Below are positions 42,152-51,618 of a stretch of DNA of 64,000 bases, in pieces (position 1 is the first letter of the stretch; every line of letters starts with the position of its first letter). A program made the translations under genes and the position numbers. The notes beneath the pieces were generated by a model. It saw only the letters and a list, made by a program, of their open reading frames with translations, was not told the origin of the DNA and did no database searches. The stretch comes from Candidatus Dietzia intestinipullorum (GTDB lineage Bacteria > Actinomycetota > Actinomycetes > Mycobacteriales > Mycobacteriaceae): positions 1 through 64,000 of the forward strand of contig DWWP01000004.1 of the NCBI GenBank assembly GCA_019119635.1, in the 5' to 3' direction.

Positions 42152-44527
42152 TCAGCGGGGCGGAGCGATGGTGATGGGGGCCAGGCCGGGGACCTCGAGG
42201 ACCACCGGCTCGTCGCCGATCGCGGCGGGCGGACCGGACGTGCCGCCGCCACCGCCACCGTCCCCGCCGCCGGCGCCCGTGCCGTCGGAGACCCGGAGTG
42301 TGACCTGCGAGCCCGGGACGCCGGTCCCGCCGGAGGTCCCGACGACCGTGCCGTACGGGCGGTCGGAGTCCGACACGAACTGCGAGTCCACCGCGAACCC
42401 GGCGTTGGTGAGCAGCGAGGTGGCCGCGGACTGGCTCATCCCCTCCACGTCCGGTGTGCCGGATCCCCCGGTGCCCCGCTGGTAGGCGGGGTCCGGCTCC
42501 GGGAGGCCCACCGGGCCGTAGATGTCGGAGATGGGGTTCATCGCCGAGAACCAGGTCATGGCCGGCTCGTCGCCGCCGAAGAGGTTGCCGTTGCCGCACT
42601 GGCGCAGTGGGCCGGAGCAGAGTTCGGAGGTGTTGGTCCCGTCGTTGAAGGCGTAGACGGCGGCCGCGTACTTGTCGGTGAACCCGAGGAACGACGACGA
42701 CCTGTTGGCCTCACTGGTGCCGGTCTTGCCGGACACCGGCTGCCCCCAGCCGGTGGCCCCCGCGGCGTCGGCGGCGGTGCCCGCGCCCACCGAGTCCTTG
42801 GACATGGCGACGGACAGGGTGTCCGCGAGGCCGGGGTCGATCACCTGCTCGCATTCCGGCTCGGCCAGTTCGACGGGCTTGCCGGTACGGTCGGTGATGG
42901 ACTCGATGGGGCTCGGCGGGCACCACACGCCGCCGGAGGCGATGGTCGCGCCGACGTTGGACAGCTCCATCGGGTTGACCGAGGTGGGGCCGAGGGTGAA
43001 CGACCCGAGGTTGTTCTTCTTGATGAACCCGGCGATCGAGTCGTCCTCGGGGCCGGTGCCCTTGCGGTCGTAGGAACGCAGGCCCAGGCGCACCGCCATG
43101 TCGACGGTCGGCGCCACCCCGACGTCCTTGATGAGGTTGACGAAGGTCGTGTTGGGCGACTGGGCGAGCGCGTCCGTGACGGACAGGGAGCCGGGGTACG
43201 AGCCCGCGTTCTCCACGCAGTACTGGCCGGGTGGGCAGCCGCTCGCGCCGCCGTCGCCGAGGCCCGCGATCTGGACGCGGTTGGGCACGGACAGGGTGGT
43301 GTTGGTGCCCATGCCCATCTCCATGGCGGCGGCCACGGTGAAGATCTTGAACACGGAGCCGGCGCCGTCGCCGACGAGCGAGTAGGGCTGTGGCTGGACG
43401 GTCTGGTGATCTCCCAGTTCCAGCCCGTACTGGCGGCTCGAGGCCACGGCGACGACCTTGTGGGAGTCCTCGCCGGGGCGGATCACGTTCATGACCTCGG
43501 CCACGCCCGGGCTCGTCGGGTTGCCGTAGGTGTCCAGGGACCGCTGGACGTTGGCCTGGACGGTCTCGTCCAGTGTCGTCCGGATGGTGTACCCGCCCTG
43601 TTCGACCATCTCGCGGCTCAGGCCGTTCTGGTCGAGGTAGTCGAGGACGTAGTCGCAGAAGAAGCCGCGGCTGCCGGCGGTGATGCAGCCGCGGGGCAGT
43701 GGCTGGGGACGTTCGAGTACGCCGAGGTCCTCCGCCGCGTACTGCTCGCCCTCCGCCGCGGAGAGCGCCCCCGTGTCGACCATGCTGGCGATGACCGTGT
43801 CGCGACGGTTCCTGGTCTCCTCGGGGTTGGTGTACGGGTCCAGGCCACTGGTCGACTGGACCATCCCGGCGAGCATCGCGCCCTGGGGGACGGTGAGGTC
43901 GGCGGCGTCGACGCCGAAGTAGGTCTGGGCGGCGGTCTGGACGCCGTAGGTGCCGTTGCCGAAGGAGACCAGGTTGAGGTACTTGGACAGGATCTCGTCC
44001 TTGCTCAGCTCCTTGTCCAGGGTGAGCGCCATCCGGATCTCTTTGATCTTGCGCGCGGGGGTGGTCTCGATGGCGGCCCGCCGCTCCGCGTCGTTCTCCG
44101 CCGAGACGAGGAACTGATAGTTCTTGACCAGCTGCTGGTCGATGGTGGAGGCGCCCTGTTGGACGTCGCCCGACGTGAAGTTGGTCAGGGCCGCGCGGAC
44201 GGTGCCCCGCCAGTCCACGCCGTTGTGGTCGCCGAACCGGCGGTCCTCGATCGCGATGATCGCCAGCTTCATGGCCTGCGAGATGTCCTCGCTCGGGACG
44301 ATCTCGCGCTGCTGGTCGTACAGCCAGGCGATGGGCTCACCGCCGGAGTCGGTGACCGTGGAGATGGCCGGCAGGTCCCCCTTGATGAGGTCCGCCGACG
44401 TCCCGGCGAGGGAGTCCGCCATCTTGTTGGACGCGAGCCCGGCGGTACCCGAGACGGGGAACAGCGCCCCGGCCGCGACGACACCCGCCGCCGCACAGGC
44501 CGCGACCAGCTTTCCCAGCGAACTCAT
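42152..44527 (-). CDS. ponA: Bifunctional class A penicillin-binding protein (PonA2-like)
   Basis: A 791-residue bifunctional peptidoglycan synthase. An N-terminal membrane anchor (residues 8-28) is followed by a glycosyltransferase 51 domain (residues 55-235; EDRRFGDHNGVDWRGTVRA with the catalytic Glu; GASTIDQQLVKN; KIKEIRMALTLDKELSKDEI). The transpeptidase domain (residues 330-640) has the SxxK motif SVFK, the SxN motif SPN, and KTGTS. A PASTA domain lies near residues 690-755 (PDVEGMSQSAATSLLTNAGF), followed by a Gly-rich tail. The ATG at 44527 is chosen; the frame extends upstream without homology. It is divergent from whiB4. PASTA domains bind muropeptides and peptidoglycan. Confidence 0.96.
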   Translation of the reverse strand: MSSLGKLVAACAAAGVVAAGALFPVSGTAGLASNKMADSLAGTSADLIKGDLPAISTVTDSGGEPIAWLYDQQREIVPSEDISQAMKLAIIAIEDRRFGDHNGVDWRGTVRAALTNFTSGDVQQGASTIDQQLVKNYQFLVSAENDAERRAAIETTPARKIKEIRMALTLDKELSKDEILSKYLNLVSFGNGTYGVQTAAQTYFGVDAADLTVPQGAMLAGMVQSTSGLDPYTNPEETRNRRDTVIASMVDTGALSAAEGEQYAAEDLGVLERPQPLPRGCITAGSRGFFCDYVLDYLDQNGLSREMVEQGGYTIRTTLDETVQANVQRSLDTYGNPTSPGVAEVMNVIRPGEDSHKVVAVASSRQYGLELGDHQTVQPQPYSLVGDGAGSVFKIFTVAAAMEMGMGTNTTLSVPNRVQIAGLGDGGASGCPPGQYCVENAGSYPGSLSVTDALAQSPNTTFVNLIKDVGVAPTVDMAVRLGLRSYDRKGTGPEDDSIAGFIKKNNLGSFTLGPTSVNPMELSNVGATIASGGVWCPPSPIESITDRTGKPVELAEPECEQVIDPGLADTLSVAMSKDSVGAGTAADAAGATGWGQPVSGKTGTSEANRSSSFLGFTDKYAAAVYAFNDGTNTSELCSGPLRQCGNGNLFGGDEPAMTWFSAMNPISDIYGPVGLPEPDPAYQRGTGGSGTPDVEGMSQSAATSLLTNAGFAVDSQFVSDSDRPYGTVVGTSGGTGVPGSQVTLRVSDGTGAGGGDGGGGGGTSGPPAAIGDEPVVLEVPGLAPITIAPPR

Positions 44528-44600
44528 ACCCGACACCTGACCAAGGATACGTGACCACCCCCGGTCGGCGTGCCCGTGCGGTCGGAGCGCCACCCGACTC

Positions 44601-44632
44601 TTTACTTCTGTTGTGTGACTGCGGTAACAATG
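44601..44632 (+). promoter_or_regulatory. Candidate whiB promoter with a Crp-like site
   Basis: TTTACT (44601-44606) and TAACAA (44625-44630) are 18 nt apart and could be -35 and -10 boxes. TGTGACTGCGGTAACA (44614-44629) matches TGTGA-N6-TCACA with one mismatch and covers the -10 region, so Crp binding would interfere with this promoter. The leader to the whiB start is about 160 nt. Confidence 0.4.
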
Positions 44633-44796
44633 TGGGGGAACGCGGGACAGAACGAGCCGAGCTCCGGTCTCCCCCGGGCGACCACTCGGCGAGTGGTCCC
44701 GCTGACATGGTGGGTCCGCCACGCCGAGCGGGCCCAGAAGGCCGGAGACGTTCGCGGTCCGGCCGCGTCCGGCTCCACACAGACAGGGGTTTTTCG

Positions 44797-45174
44797 ATGA
44801 CGGCCACCCTTCCCGGAACCACACGTTCTGACGTAGCCGGGGTCCGCCCCGGGTCCAGCAACCCTCTCGGCTCGGAGGAGACGGTCCTCGGGGAGGGCCG
44901 CCAGGAGTGGGTGTCCCAGGCCCGCTGTAGAGACATCGACCCCGACGAGCTCTTCGTCCGCGGTGCCGCCCAGCGCAAGGCGGCCTCGATCTGCCGTCAC
45001 TGCCCGGTCCTGCTCCAGTGCCGGGCGGACGCACTGGACAACCGCGTCGAGTTCGGTGTGTGGGGCGGCATGACCGAGCGCCAGCGTCGGGCCCTGCTCA
45101 AGCAGCATCCCGAGGTGCGCTCCTGGGCCGACTTCTTCGCCCAGCAGCTCGAGCGGCACTCCTCGGCGCGGTAG
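44797..45174 (+). CDS. whiB4: WhiB-family iron-sulfur redox regulator (WhiB4-like)
   Basis: A 125-residue WhiB regulator. The four cysteines (one in ARCRDIDPDELF, then CRHCPVLLQC) bind an O2- and NO-sensitive [4Fe-4S] cluster. The GVWGG turn and the basic TERQRRALLKQH segment follow. The sequence FVRGAAQRKAASICRHCP is close to that of mycobacterial WhiB4, as I recall it. In M. tuberculosis WhiB4 controls redox balance and antioxidant genes. It starts at ATG 44797 and is divergent from the ponA-like gene, as in M. tuberculosis Rv3681c-Rv3682. The N-terminal 35 residues are variable. Confidence 0.92.
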   Translation: MTATLPGTTRSDVAGVRPGSSNPLGSEETVLGEGRQEWVSQARCRDIDPDELFVRGAAQRKAASICRHCPVLLQCRADALDNRVEFGVWGGMTERQRRALLKQHPEVRSWADFFAQQLERHSSAR

Positions 45175-45198
45175 ACCGCACGAGCGGCCGCCGGCCCC

Positions 45199-46308
45199 TC
45201 ACCCGGTGAGCTGATCGCCCACCGAACGCAGGGCCTCGAGGTTCGAGATCTCGAACGGCAGCGACGGCACCCCCACGATCCGCACGTCGGGGTGCGTGCT
45301 GGTGAACGATTCCAGGAGCCGCACCTCGCGGGAGGCGGTCCGTGCCCGATCGGCGTGGATGCGCAGGACGGCCTCCGCCTCCGGGTTGGTGCCGTCCAGC
45401 CGGTCCGCGGCCGCCGTCGCCTGCTCGGTGGTCAGGTCGGACAGCCGCGGGTGGGTGCGGTTGACCACGACCCCGGCCAGCGGCATCTTCTCGGCCGCGA
45501 GTCGTTCGACGAAGAACGCCGCCTCGCGTAGTGCGGGCCGCTCCGCGGAGGAGACCACCAGGAACTCGGTGCCCTTGCGTCGCAGGATCGCCTGCGTGCG
45601 CGCCGCCCGGGTGGTGAAGCCGCCGAACGTGGTGTCCAGGGCCACGACCACCTCGGAGGCGTCCCGGAGCATGGACGAGCCCACGACGGTCGAGACGCCC
45701 CGGAGCGCCGTGCTCATCGCCCCGGACACGAGCCGGCCCACGCCGCGGCCGGGCGTGGCGAGCAGTCGCATGAGCCGGCTGTCGAGGAACGAGCCCAGCC
45801 GCTTGGGGGCGTCGAGGAAGTCGAGGGCGTTGCGGGACGGCGGCGTGTCCACCACCACCAGGTCCCACGACGAGTCGTCGAGCAACTGCCCCAGCTTCTC
45901 CATGGCCATGTACTCCTGCGTCCCTGCGAAGGACGTCACGAGGGTCTGATAGAAGCGGTTCTCCATGATCGACCGCGCCCTGGCGGCCGAGGTGTTGGCG
46001 GCCACCAGCTCGTCGAAGGTGCGGCGCATGTCGAGCATCATCGCGTGCAGTGCCCCGGCCCCGGCCGGCGCGTCGGGGCCCAGCTCCACCGGGGACGGCT
46101 CGTTGGAGAGCAGGTCGACGCCGAGGGCCTGCGCGAGCCGGCGGGCGGGGTCGATGGTCAGCACCACCGTGTCGCGGCCGAGCTCGGCGGCGCGCAGGGC
46201 CACGGCCGCGGCGGTCGTGGTCTTGCCCACGCCGCCGGCGCCCGTGCACACCACCACCCGGGTGGCGGGATCGGCGAGCAGGTCGGCGATGTCGAGGCGA
46301 CGGGCCAT
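45199..46308 (-). CDS. Get3/ArsA-like anion-transporting ATPase (Rv3680-like)
   Basis: A 369-residue P-loop NTPase of the ArsA/Get3 family. Walker A is deviant, [14 protein letters not shown] (about residues 21-34), followed by [16 protein letters not shown] with the switch I-like aspartate, and [13 protein letters not shown] (switch II, about residues 132-144). The tail has [16 protein letters not shown]. It is the second of two adjacent ATPases that start 1 nt apart and are expected to form a heteromer, as M. tuberculosis Rv3679-Rv3680 do. Those are needed for glycerol tolerance and anion/tail-anchored protein handling. The start is ATG 46308. Confidence 0.92.
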   Translation of the reverse strand: MARRLDIADLLADPATRVVVCTGAGGVGKTTTAAAVALRAAELGRDTVVLTIDPARRLAQALGVDLLSNEPSPVELGPDAPAGAGALHAMMLDMRRTFDELVAANTSAARARSIMENRFYQTLVTSFAGTQEYMAMEKLGQLLDDSSWDLVVVDTPPSRNALDFLDAPKRLGSFLDSRLMRLLATPGRGVGRLVSGAMSTALRGVSTVVGSSMLRDASEVVVALDTTFGGFTTRAARTQAILRRKGTEFLVVSSAERPALREAAFFVERLAAEKMPLAGVVVNRTHPRLSDLTTEQATAAADRLDGTNPEAEAVLRIHADRARTASREVRLLESFTSTHPDVRIVGVPSLPFEISNLEALRSVGDQLTG

Positions 46309-46309
46309 G

Positions 46310-47365
46310 TCAGCGCACCCCCTGGTCGACGAGCACGGAGGCGAGGTCGTAGAGGTCGGCCACGTCCACCCCGTCGGGCAGGGCGGGCAACACCACGGTC
46401 GGGCAGCCCGCCTCGGTGAGCGAGTCGCCGGCGGCGAGCTGACCGCGGGCGACGCGCGCGTGCTCGATCGCCTCCACCAGGAGCCCCTGCAGGTCCTCGT
46501 CGTCGTCGGGCTCGTACCCGGTCTCCCGGAGCCCGGTGAGGACGGCCTCGGCGTCGATCTCCTCGGCGGCGATCCGCTCCAGAGCGTCGTCGTCGAGGTG
46601 CCGGGTCTCCGCCCGGTTGATCATCACCTGTCCCACGCGCAGCCCGTGGCCACCCAGTTCCTCGATCGCCTCCAGCGTCTCCTGCACCGGCAGCGACTCC
46701 AGCATGGTCACCAGGTGGACCACGGTGCGCGGCGAGTGGACCAACTCGGCCACCGCCTCGGCCTGCCGCCGGATCGGCCCGCCGGAGGCCAGGTCCGCCA
46801 TCGCCGTGGTCACGTCGAGGAACTTGCCGATCCTGCCGGTCGGCGGGGCGTCCACCACCACCGCGTCGTAGACGACCTCGCGCTTGGCGTGCTCGCGCGT
46901 GGCCACCTCGTAGACCTTGCCGGTGAGCAGGACGTCGCGCAGCCCCGGGGCGATGGTGGTGGCGAACTCGATCGCGCCCACCGACCTCATGGCCCGGCCC
47001 ACGACCCCCAGGTGATAGAAGGTGTCCAGGTAGTCGAGCATCGCGGCCTCGATGTCGATCGCCAGTGCGGAGACCGTGCCGCCGCCGTCCACGCGGGCCA
47101 CCGGCTCCTCGCGGTACGGCAGCGGTGGGCGGTCGAAGGCACGCGCGATGCCCTGCCGCTCCTCCACCTCCACCACCAGCACGCTCTTACCGGAGGACGC
47201 GAGCGCCAAGGCGAGCGAGACCGCGGCAGTGGTCTTGCCCGTGCCCCCCTTCCCGGACACGTAGTGCAGCTCGGCCTCGGCGGAGCTGTCGGACCACCCC
47301 GTGGACAGGGCGTCGGCGATGGTCGCCCGGGGCGCGGTGTCCCCGGGACCGGTAGTGGTGGGCAT
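46310..47365 (-). CDS. Get3/ArsA-like anion-transporting ATPase (Rv3679-like)
   Basis: A 351-residue ArsA/Get3-like ATPase with the deviant Walker [21 protein letters not shown] (about residues 39-58) and [20 protein letters not shown] (switch II). It is the first gene of the pair and starts at ATG 47365. Its N-terminal 30 residues are unlike the next gene's. The pair lies between whiB4 and crp-related genes as in mycobacteria. Exact substrate is not known from sequence. Confidence 0.92.
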   Translation of the reverse strand: MPTTTGPGDTAPRATIADALSTGWSDSSAEAELHYVSGKGGTGKTTAAVSLALALASSGKSVLVVEVEERQGIARAFDRPPLPYREEPVARVDGGGTVSALAIDIEAAMLDYLDTFYHLGVVGRAMRSVGAIEFATTIAPGLRDVLLTGKVYEVATREHAKREVVYDAVVVDAPPTGRIGKFLDVTTAMADLASGGPIRRQAEAVAELVHSPRTVVHLVTMLESLPVQETLEAIEELGGHGLRVGQVMINRAETRHLDDDALERIAAEEIDAEAVLTGLRETGYEPDDDEDLQGLLVEAIEHARVARGQLAAGDSLTEAGCPTVVLPALPDGVDVADLYDLASVLVDQGVR

Positions 47366-47429
47366 GCGCTCCAGCCTATGCGCCGGAACCCACCGAGCGG
47401 GCGGCTCCCGGGTTACCTAGAGTGGGGGC

Positions 47430-47600
47430 ATGAGTGAGTCCACTTCCGCAGCCCGGTTCGAGTACGTCACGGTCCCGCTGCTCACCCACGCCACCAAGCA
47501 GATCCTCGACCAGTGGGGAGGGGACGGCTGGGAGCTCGTCTCGGTCCTGCCCGGGCCGACGGGCGAGCAGCATGTCGCCTACATGAAACGCCGGCTCTGA
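47430..47600 (+). CDS. Small DUF4177-like protein
   Basis: A 56-residue protein: MSESTSAARFEYVTVPLLTH followed by ATKQILDQWGGDGWELVSVL and a PGPTGEQHVAYMKRRL tail. The DQWG-DGWELVSV core is typical of DUF4177-type and similar short actinobacterial proteins, such as M. tuberculosis Rv3678A. It starts at ATG 47430. The stop overlaps the next start (TGATG), so it is translationally coupled to the RidA-like gene. Function is unknown. Confidence 0.8.
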   Translation: MSESTSAARFEYVTVPLLTHATKQILDQWGGDGWELVSVLPGPTGEQHVAYMKRRL

Positions 47601-48076
47601 TGGCGGAGCCCGAGCCCGGCTACTGGGGCCGCAAGATCGAGCAGCTCGGATTCGAGCTGCCCACCGTGGTCCCGCCCGTGGCCAACTACGTGCCTGCCGT
47701 CCGCGCGGGTGACTTCGTCTACACCTCCGGGCAGTTGCCCATGAGCGACGGAGCCCTGGTCGCGACCGGCAAGGTCGGCGCCGAGGTCAGCCCGGAGCAG
47801 GCCACCGAACTCGCGCGCGTGTGCGCTCTCAACGCGCTCGCCGCCGTCGACGGGCTGGTGGGGATCGACGCCGTCGTGCGGATCGTCAAGGTCGTCGGCT
47901 ACGTCGCCTCCGCCCCGGGGTTCGGCGGGCAGCCCGCCGTGATCAACGGGGCCTCCGACGTCCTCGGCGAGATCTTCGGCGACTACGGCGTGCACGCCCG
48001 CTCCGCCGTCGGCGTCTTCGAGCTGCCGCTCGACTCGCCGCTCGAGCTCGAGCTGCTCGTCGAGGTCGAGGGCTGA
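47600..48076 (+). CDS. RidA-family protein
   Basis: A 158-residue YjgF/RidA-family protein, which hydrolyses reactive enamine/imine intermediates. It shows GDFVYTSGQLPMSDGALV (about residues 37-54), CALNALAAVDGLVGIDAVVRIVKVVGYV (20-residue core CALNALAAVDGLVGIDAVVR), and the end SAVGVFELPLDSPLELELLVEV. The catalytic Arg of the canonical family (SxxxRxAV) is present as ARSAVGV. It overlaps the DUF4177 stop by 1 nt, and the MBL gene follows at 3 nt. The homolog in M. tuberculosis is Rv3678c. Confidence 0.92.
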   Translation: MAEPEPGYWGRKIEQLGFELPTVVPPVANYVPAVRAGDFVYTSGQLPMSDGALVATGKVGAEVSPEQATELARVCALNALAAVDGLVGIDAVVRIVKVVGYVASAPGFGGQPAVINGASDVLGEIFGDYGVHARSAVGVFELPLDSPLELELLVEVEG

Positions 48077-48079
48077 CGC

Positions 48080-48907
48080 ATGTCCGACGCGGCCCCGGCC
48101 GGGTTCCCGGCCTACGAGACACTGCGGCCGGTCACGGAGACGGCCGGGGTGATCCTCTGCGACAACCCCTCGGAGATGACGTTCGAGGGCACCAACACGG
48201 TCGTGCTGCGGGCCCCGGGGTCGGCCACCTCCGTGGTGGTGGACCCGGGGCCCGACGACCCGGCGCACGCCGAGCGGATCGCCGCACTCGCGGGACGGAT
48301 CGAGCTCGTCGTCGTCACCCATCGCCACCCCGACCACACCGACGGCATCGACCACCTGCGTGACCTCGTGGCGGCCCCGGTCAGGGCGCCACTGGAAGAG
48401 TTCTGCCGCGACGCCACCGAGTTGGACGACGACGAGGTGATCCACGCCGCCGGCCTCGGGATCCGGGTGCTGGCGACCCCGGGCCACACCGCGGACTCGG
48501 TGAGCTTCGAGGTCCGGATCGCCGGTCGCGGGCCGGACACCACGCCGGACTGCGTGGTGCTGGGCGACACGATCCTGGGGCGGGACTCGACGGTCCTCGA
48601 CTCGACCGACGGCGACCTGGGCGACTACCTGACCAGCATGGACCGGCTCGCCGCGCGGGCGGACGGCGTCACGGGCGTCCCGGGGCACGGGCCGGACGTC
48701 GAGGACACCGGGCGGTTCGCGCGCGAGCTCGGGCGGCACCGCCGGGACCGGCTGGAGCAGATCATCGCAGCCCGCGCAGAACTGGGCGCTGACGCCGACG
48801 CGGCCGCGATCACGCAGCACATCTACCGGGACGTCTCACCGTTCCTGCTCACGGTGGCCGAGCAGTCGACCGCCGTGGCGCTGAAGTACCTGGACCGCCG
48901 CCGCTGA
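48080..48907 (+). CDS. Metallo-beta-lactamase-fold hydrolase
   Basis: A 275-residue MBL-fold hydrolase with the zinc motif HRHPDHTDG (HxHxDH, about residues 77-82), the later His of TPGHTADS (about residue 135), and a D in GDTILGRDST. The C-terminal region (residues 200-275) has a helical RNase-like or glyoxalase-like extension. It resembles the LACTB2-like family, some members of which are endoribonucleases or thioesterases. It follows RidA by 3 nt and converges with crp. Homolog in M. tuberculosis: Rv3677c. Substrate is unknown. Confidence 0.92.
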   Translation: MSDAAPAGFPAYETLRPVTETAGVILCDNPSEMTFEGTNTVVLRAPGSATSVVVDPGPDDPAHAERIAALAGRIELVVVTHRHPDHTDGIDHLRDLVAAPVRAPLEEFCRDATELDDDEVIHAAGLGIRVLATPGHTADSVSFEVRIAGRGPDTTPDCVVLGDTILGRDSTVLDSTDGDLGDYLTSMDRLAARADGVTGVPGHGPDVEDTGRFARELGRHRRDRLEQIIAARAELGADADAAAITQHIYRDVSPFLLTVAEQSTAVALKYLDRRR

Positions 48908-48942
48908 CGGAGCCCGCCCCGCAGGAGCCCGCCCGCAGGAAT

Positions 48943-48992
48943 GGTCGTGCGTACTGCGGTGATCCGACGCTGCGCCCGCAGTGGGCACGACC
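48943..48992. terminator. Large hairpin between convergent MBL and crp genes
   Basis: GGTCGTGC (48943-48950) pairs with GCACGACC (48985-48992) and, inside, ACTGCGG (48953-48959) pairs with CCGCAGT (48976-48982), with a 2x2 internal loop and a 16-nt apical loop. It is in the convergent gap, 36 nt after the MBL stop, and can act on both strands. Confidence 0.6.
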
Positions 48993-49040
48993 TTCTGCGC
49001 GGTGGGGACGACCAGACCGCTCCGGGACGGCGCGGGACGC

Positions 49041-49112
49041 GGCGATCAGCGAAGAGAGGGGAGGTCAGCGCAGGTAGCGGCGATCGATCAGCGCAGAGAG
49101 GGGCGGTCAGCG
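49041..49112. repeat. Imperfect 27-nt direct repeat overlapping the crp stop
   Basis: GATCAGCGAAGAGAGGGGAG (49044-49063) and GATCAGCGCAGAGAGGGGCG (49086-49105), each followed by GTCAGCG, form a direct repeat with 42-nt spacing and two mismatches. The second copy ends over the crp stop codon (49107-49109), so crp has a duplicated 3' end. Confidence 0.7.
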
Positions 49113-49811
49113 GGCGCGGCGGGCCAGACGCTCGGTGTCCGAGATGATCACGCTCTTGCCCTCGAGCCGCAGCCAGCCGCGGTGCGCGAACTCGGCCAGT
49201 GCCTTGTTGACCGTCTCGCGGGAGGCGCCGACGAGCTGGGCGATCTCCTCCTGCGTGAGGTCGTGCGTCACGCGGATGTGGCTGCTCTCCTGCGTGCCGA
49301 ACCGCTGGGCCAGCTGCAGCAGGGCCTTGGCCACGCGCCCGGGGACGTCGGTGAAGATGAGGTCCGCCAGGTTGTTGTTGGTGCGGCGGAGGCGGCGGGC
49401 CAGGACCCGGAGCAGCTGGTCGGCGATCTCGGGGCGCTCCGCGATCCACCGCTTGAGCGCGGTGCGGTCCATGGCCTGGACCGTGACGTCGGTGACGCAC
49501 ACGGCGGACGAGGTGCGCGGGCCCGGGTCGAAGATGGAGAGCTCACCGAACATGTCGGACGCGCCGAGGATCGACAGGAGGTTCTCGCGACCGTCGGGCG
49601 CCTTGCGGGAGAGCTTCACCTTGCCGGAGGTGACGATGTAGAGGCTGTCGCCCTGCTCGCCCTCGCGGATGATCGTCTCGCCCTTGGCGTACTCCTCGCG
49701 GGTGAGGTCGGAGCGCAACGCGGCGACGGCCGACGGCTCGACACCCTGGAAAATCCCGGCGCGGGTGAGGACGTCCTCGGCGGACTGGTCCGTGCGGCGA
49801 TCGATCGTCAC
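49107..49811 (-). CDS. crp: cAMP-receptor-protein-type regulator Crp
   Basis: A 234-residue CRP/FNR-family regulator, nearly the length of M. tuberculosis CRP (224). The cAMP domain shows [20 protein letters not shown] (about residues 54-73), [17 protein letters not shown] with the cyclic-nucleotide Arg, and the hinge helix [20 protein letters not shown]. The C-terminal winged helix contains [20 protein letters not shown] (about residues 180-199). This regulator binds TGTGA-N6-TCACA; a perfect site lies upstream of acs at 57414. The GTG at 49811 is used because homology starts there. Confidence 0.97.
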   Translation of the reverse strand: MTIDRRTDQSAEDVLTRAGIFQGVEPSAVAALRSDLTREEYAKGETIIREGEQGDSLYIVTSGKVKLSRKAPDGRENLLSILGASDMFGELSIFDPGPRTSSAVCVTDVTVQAMDRTALKRWIAERPEIADQLLRVLARRLRRTNNNLADLIFTDVPGRVAKALLQLAQRFGTQESSHIRVTHDLTQEEIAQLVGASRETVNKALAEFAHRGWLRLEGKSVIISDTERLARRAR

Positions 49812-49946
49812 GGCTGGTGACCCTCCGTTCGGGCGTGGACGACTCGGGTCCACGCCAAGGCGTGCGTGTGGCCAGTGCCACTGTAGCGGGTAGCGCGCGA
49901 CATCGTGGAGTCAACGCGCGGGCTCCGGGGCGGGGTGACCGGCGCC

Positions 49947-50057
49947 TCAGGCGTCGATCTGCTCCGGCTCGGCGAGGATCGCTGACTCGAACCGGTCCAT
50001 GAGCAGCGCGAAACCGGCGAGGAGGACGGGGACGAGAACAACGAGGAATCCCTGCAT
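49947..50057 (-). CDS. Small single-helix membrane protein
   Basis: A 36-residue protein: [20 protein letters not shown], then [16 protein letters not shown]. It is one hydrophobic helix (residues 3-20) plus a short charged tail with Glu and Asp. It lies between crp and nth, where M. tuberculosis has the membrane protein Rv3675. The ATG at 50057 has only a weak GUGGG upstream, so it could be a chance frame. The clean membrane-helix-plus-tail composition is the main argument for it. Confidence 0.5.
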   Translation of the reverse strand: MQGFLVVLVPVLLAGFALLMDRFESAILAEPEQIDA

Positions 50058-50152
50058 ACCCACGAGTAAACACGCCTGCGCCGCGACGTGCACATCGACC
50101 CGTACGGGGCGGCACCGTCCTCCGGCTCCGCGGGGGCCGTAATGTGGACGCC

Positions 50153-50947
50153 ATGCCAGACTCTGCTCCCGCTTCCACCAGGCGCCGCCGGCGAGGGGCG
50201 GCCGCGAGGGGAGTGGAGACCGACCTCGGGCGCACCCGCCGGGCCCGGCGCATGCTGCGCACACTCGAGAGGGCGTTCCCCCGGGTCTGGTGCGAACTCG
50301 ACTTCCGCGACCCCCTCGAGCTGAGCGTGGCGACCATCCTGTCCGCCCAGTGCACGGACAAGCGGGTCAACGAGGTGACGCCGGCCCTGTTCGCGCGGTA
50401 TCGGACGGCGGCGGACTACGCGGGCGCGGACCGCGAGGAGCTGGAGGGGCTCATCCGGCCGACCGGCTTCTACCGCAACAAGGCCCGCAGTATCCAGGGG
50501 CTGGGCGCCGCGCTGGTGGAGAGATACGACGGCGAGGTCCCGGGGCGGCTCGAGGACCTGGTCACACTGCCCGGCTTCGGCAGGAAGACGGCCAACGTGG
50601 TGTTGGGCAACGCGTTCGGCGTGCCCGGGCTGACGGTGGACACCCACTTCATGCGGCTGGTGCACCGGTGGCGGTGGACCGACGCCACCGACCCGGTGCG
50701 CGTCGAGCGCGAGGTCGCGAGGCTGCTGCCGCGGGCCGGATGGACGGACGCGAGCCACCGCATCATCTTCCACGGGCGCCGCGTCTGCCACGCCCGGACG
50801 GCGGCGTGCGGCGCCTGCGTCCTGGCCGACGACTGCCCCTCGGCGGGGGAGGCCGGGCCGCTGGATCCGGCGGCCGCCGCGCGCCTGGTGGCGGGCCCCG
50901 AGCGGGATGACCTGCTGGAACTGGTCGGATTGGGGGAGTTGGTGTGA
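50153..50947 (+). CDS. nth: Endonuclease III
   Basis: A base-excision repair DNA glycosylase/AP lyase for oxidised pyrimidines. The 264-residue protein has the helix-hairpin-helix [20 protein letters not shown] (about residues 139-158) with the catalytic Lys, the catalytic Asp in VDTHFMRL, and the [4Fe-4S] motif C-x6-C-x2-C-x5-C in [17 protein letters not shown] (about residues 213-229). ATG 50153 is preferred; GTG 50144 is an alternative. The first 30 residues are Arg-rich. It overlaps the next gene by 4 nt and begins a four-gene operon. Confidence 0.96.
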   Translation: MPDSAPASTRRRRRGAAARGVETDLGRTRRARRMLRTLERAFPRVWCELDFRDPLELSVATILSAQCTDKRVNEVTPALFARYRTAADYAGADREELEGLIRPTGFYRNKARSIQGLGAALVERYDGEVPGRLEDLVTLPGFGRKTANVVLGNAFGVPGLTVDTHFMRLVHRWRWTDATDPVRVEREVARLLPRAGWTDASHRIIFHGRRVCHARTAACGACVLADDCPSAGEAGPLDPAAAARLVAGPERDDLLELVGLGELV

Positions 50948-51618
50948 GCGCGTCGGTGCGGTGGTCGATCGTGGCGCTGGTGGCGGTCGTGGGCGTCGTC
51001 GTCGCACTTCTCTCCACGATGGGCGGGGACGACGATTCCGGACAGACCGCGGGATCCACCGATCCCGCCGCCGCGCCGCCGGTGGGGGCCCCGATGGAGG
51101 ACGAGCCCCACACGGTCGTGGACCCGGACACCCGCGCGGCGGCCGAGCTGCCGCAGTGCCGGGACAGCGCCGAGCCCGCCACCACGGGCGGCCCGGTCTC
51201 CGGGCTGATGGTCCGGTGCATGGACGACGGGTCCACCACCACGCTCGGCAAGGTGCAGTCCGGCAAGCCGATGATGGTCAACATGTGGGCCTACTGGTGC
51301 GAGCCGTGCCGGCGGGAGCTCCCGGCCATCCAGGAGGCGCAGGAGGAGCTCGGGGACAGTGTGCAGGTGGTGATCTCGCACACCGATCCGTCGGAGACCA
51401 AGGGACTGGACACGCTGCAGGCGCTGGGCATCGAGGACATGATCTCGGTCTCCGATCACGACGAGGAGCTCCCGGGGATCCTCGGGGCGCCACCGGTGCT
51501 GCCGCTGACGGTGTTCGTGCACCCCGACGGCACCGTGGAGCACGTCCTCATCGAGCCGATGTACAGCGAGCAGGACGTGCTCGACGCAGTCTCCGAGCAC
51601 CTGGGGGTCTCGCCGTGA
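50944..51618 (+). CDS. Membrane-anchored TlpA-like thioredoxin
   Basis: A 224-residue thioredoxin-fold protein anchored by an N-terminal helix (about residues 8-25). The active site is WCEPC in [20 protein letters not shown] (about residues 110-129), the WCxPC of extracytoplasmic TlpA/ResA-type reductants. A linker with Asp and Pro precedes the domain. It starts at GTG 50944 in a GTGA overlap with nth. It may reduce cytochrome c or other exported disulfides. Homolog of M. tuberculosis Rv3673c. Confidence 0.9.
   Translation: MSASVRWSIVALVAVVGVVVALLSTMGGDDDSGQTAGSTDPAAAPPVGAPMEDEPHTVVDPDTRAAAELPQCRDSAEPATTGGPVSGLMVRCMDDGSTTTLGKVQSGKPMMVNMWAYWCEPCRRELPAIQEAQEELGDSVQVVISHTDPSETKGLDTLQALGIEDMISVSDHDEELPGILGAPPVLPLTVFVHPDGTVEHVLIEPMYSEQDVLDAVSEHLGVSP

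Noticed and set aside
43618..45034. An upstream extension of the penicillin-binding protein frame to 45034
   Set aside because: The added part runs through the whiB gene and promoter; ATG 44527 fits the PBP family start.
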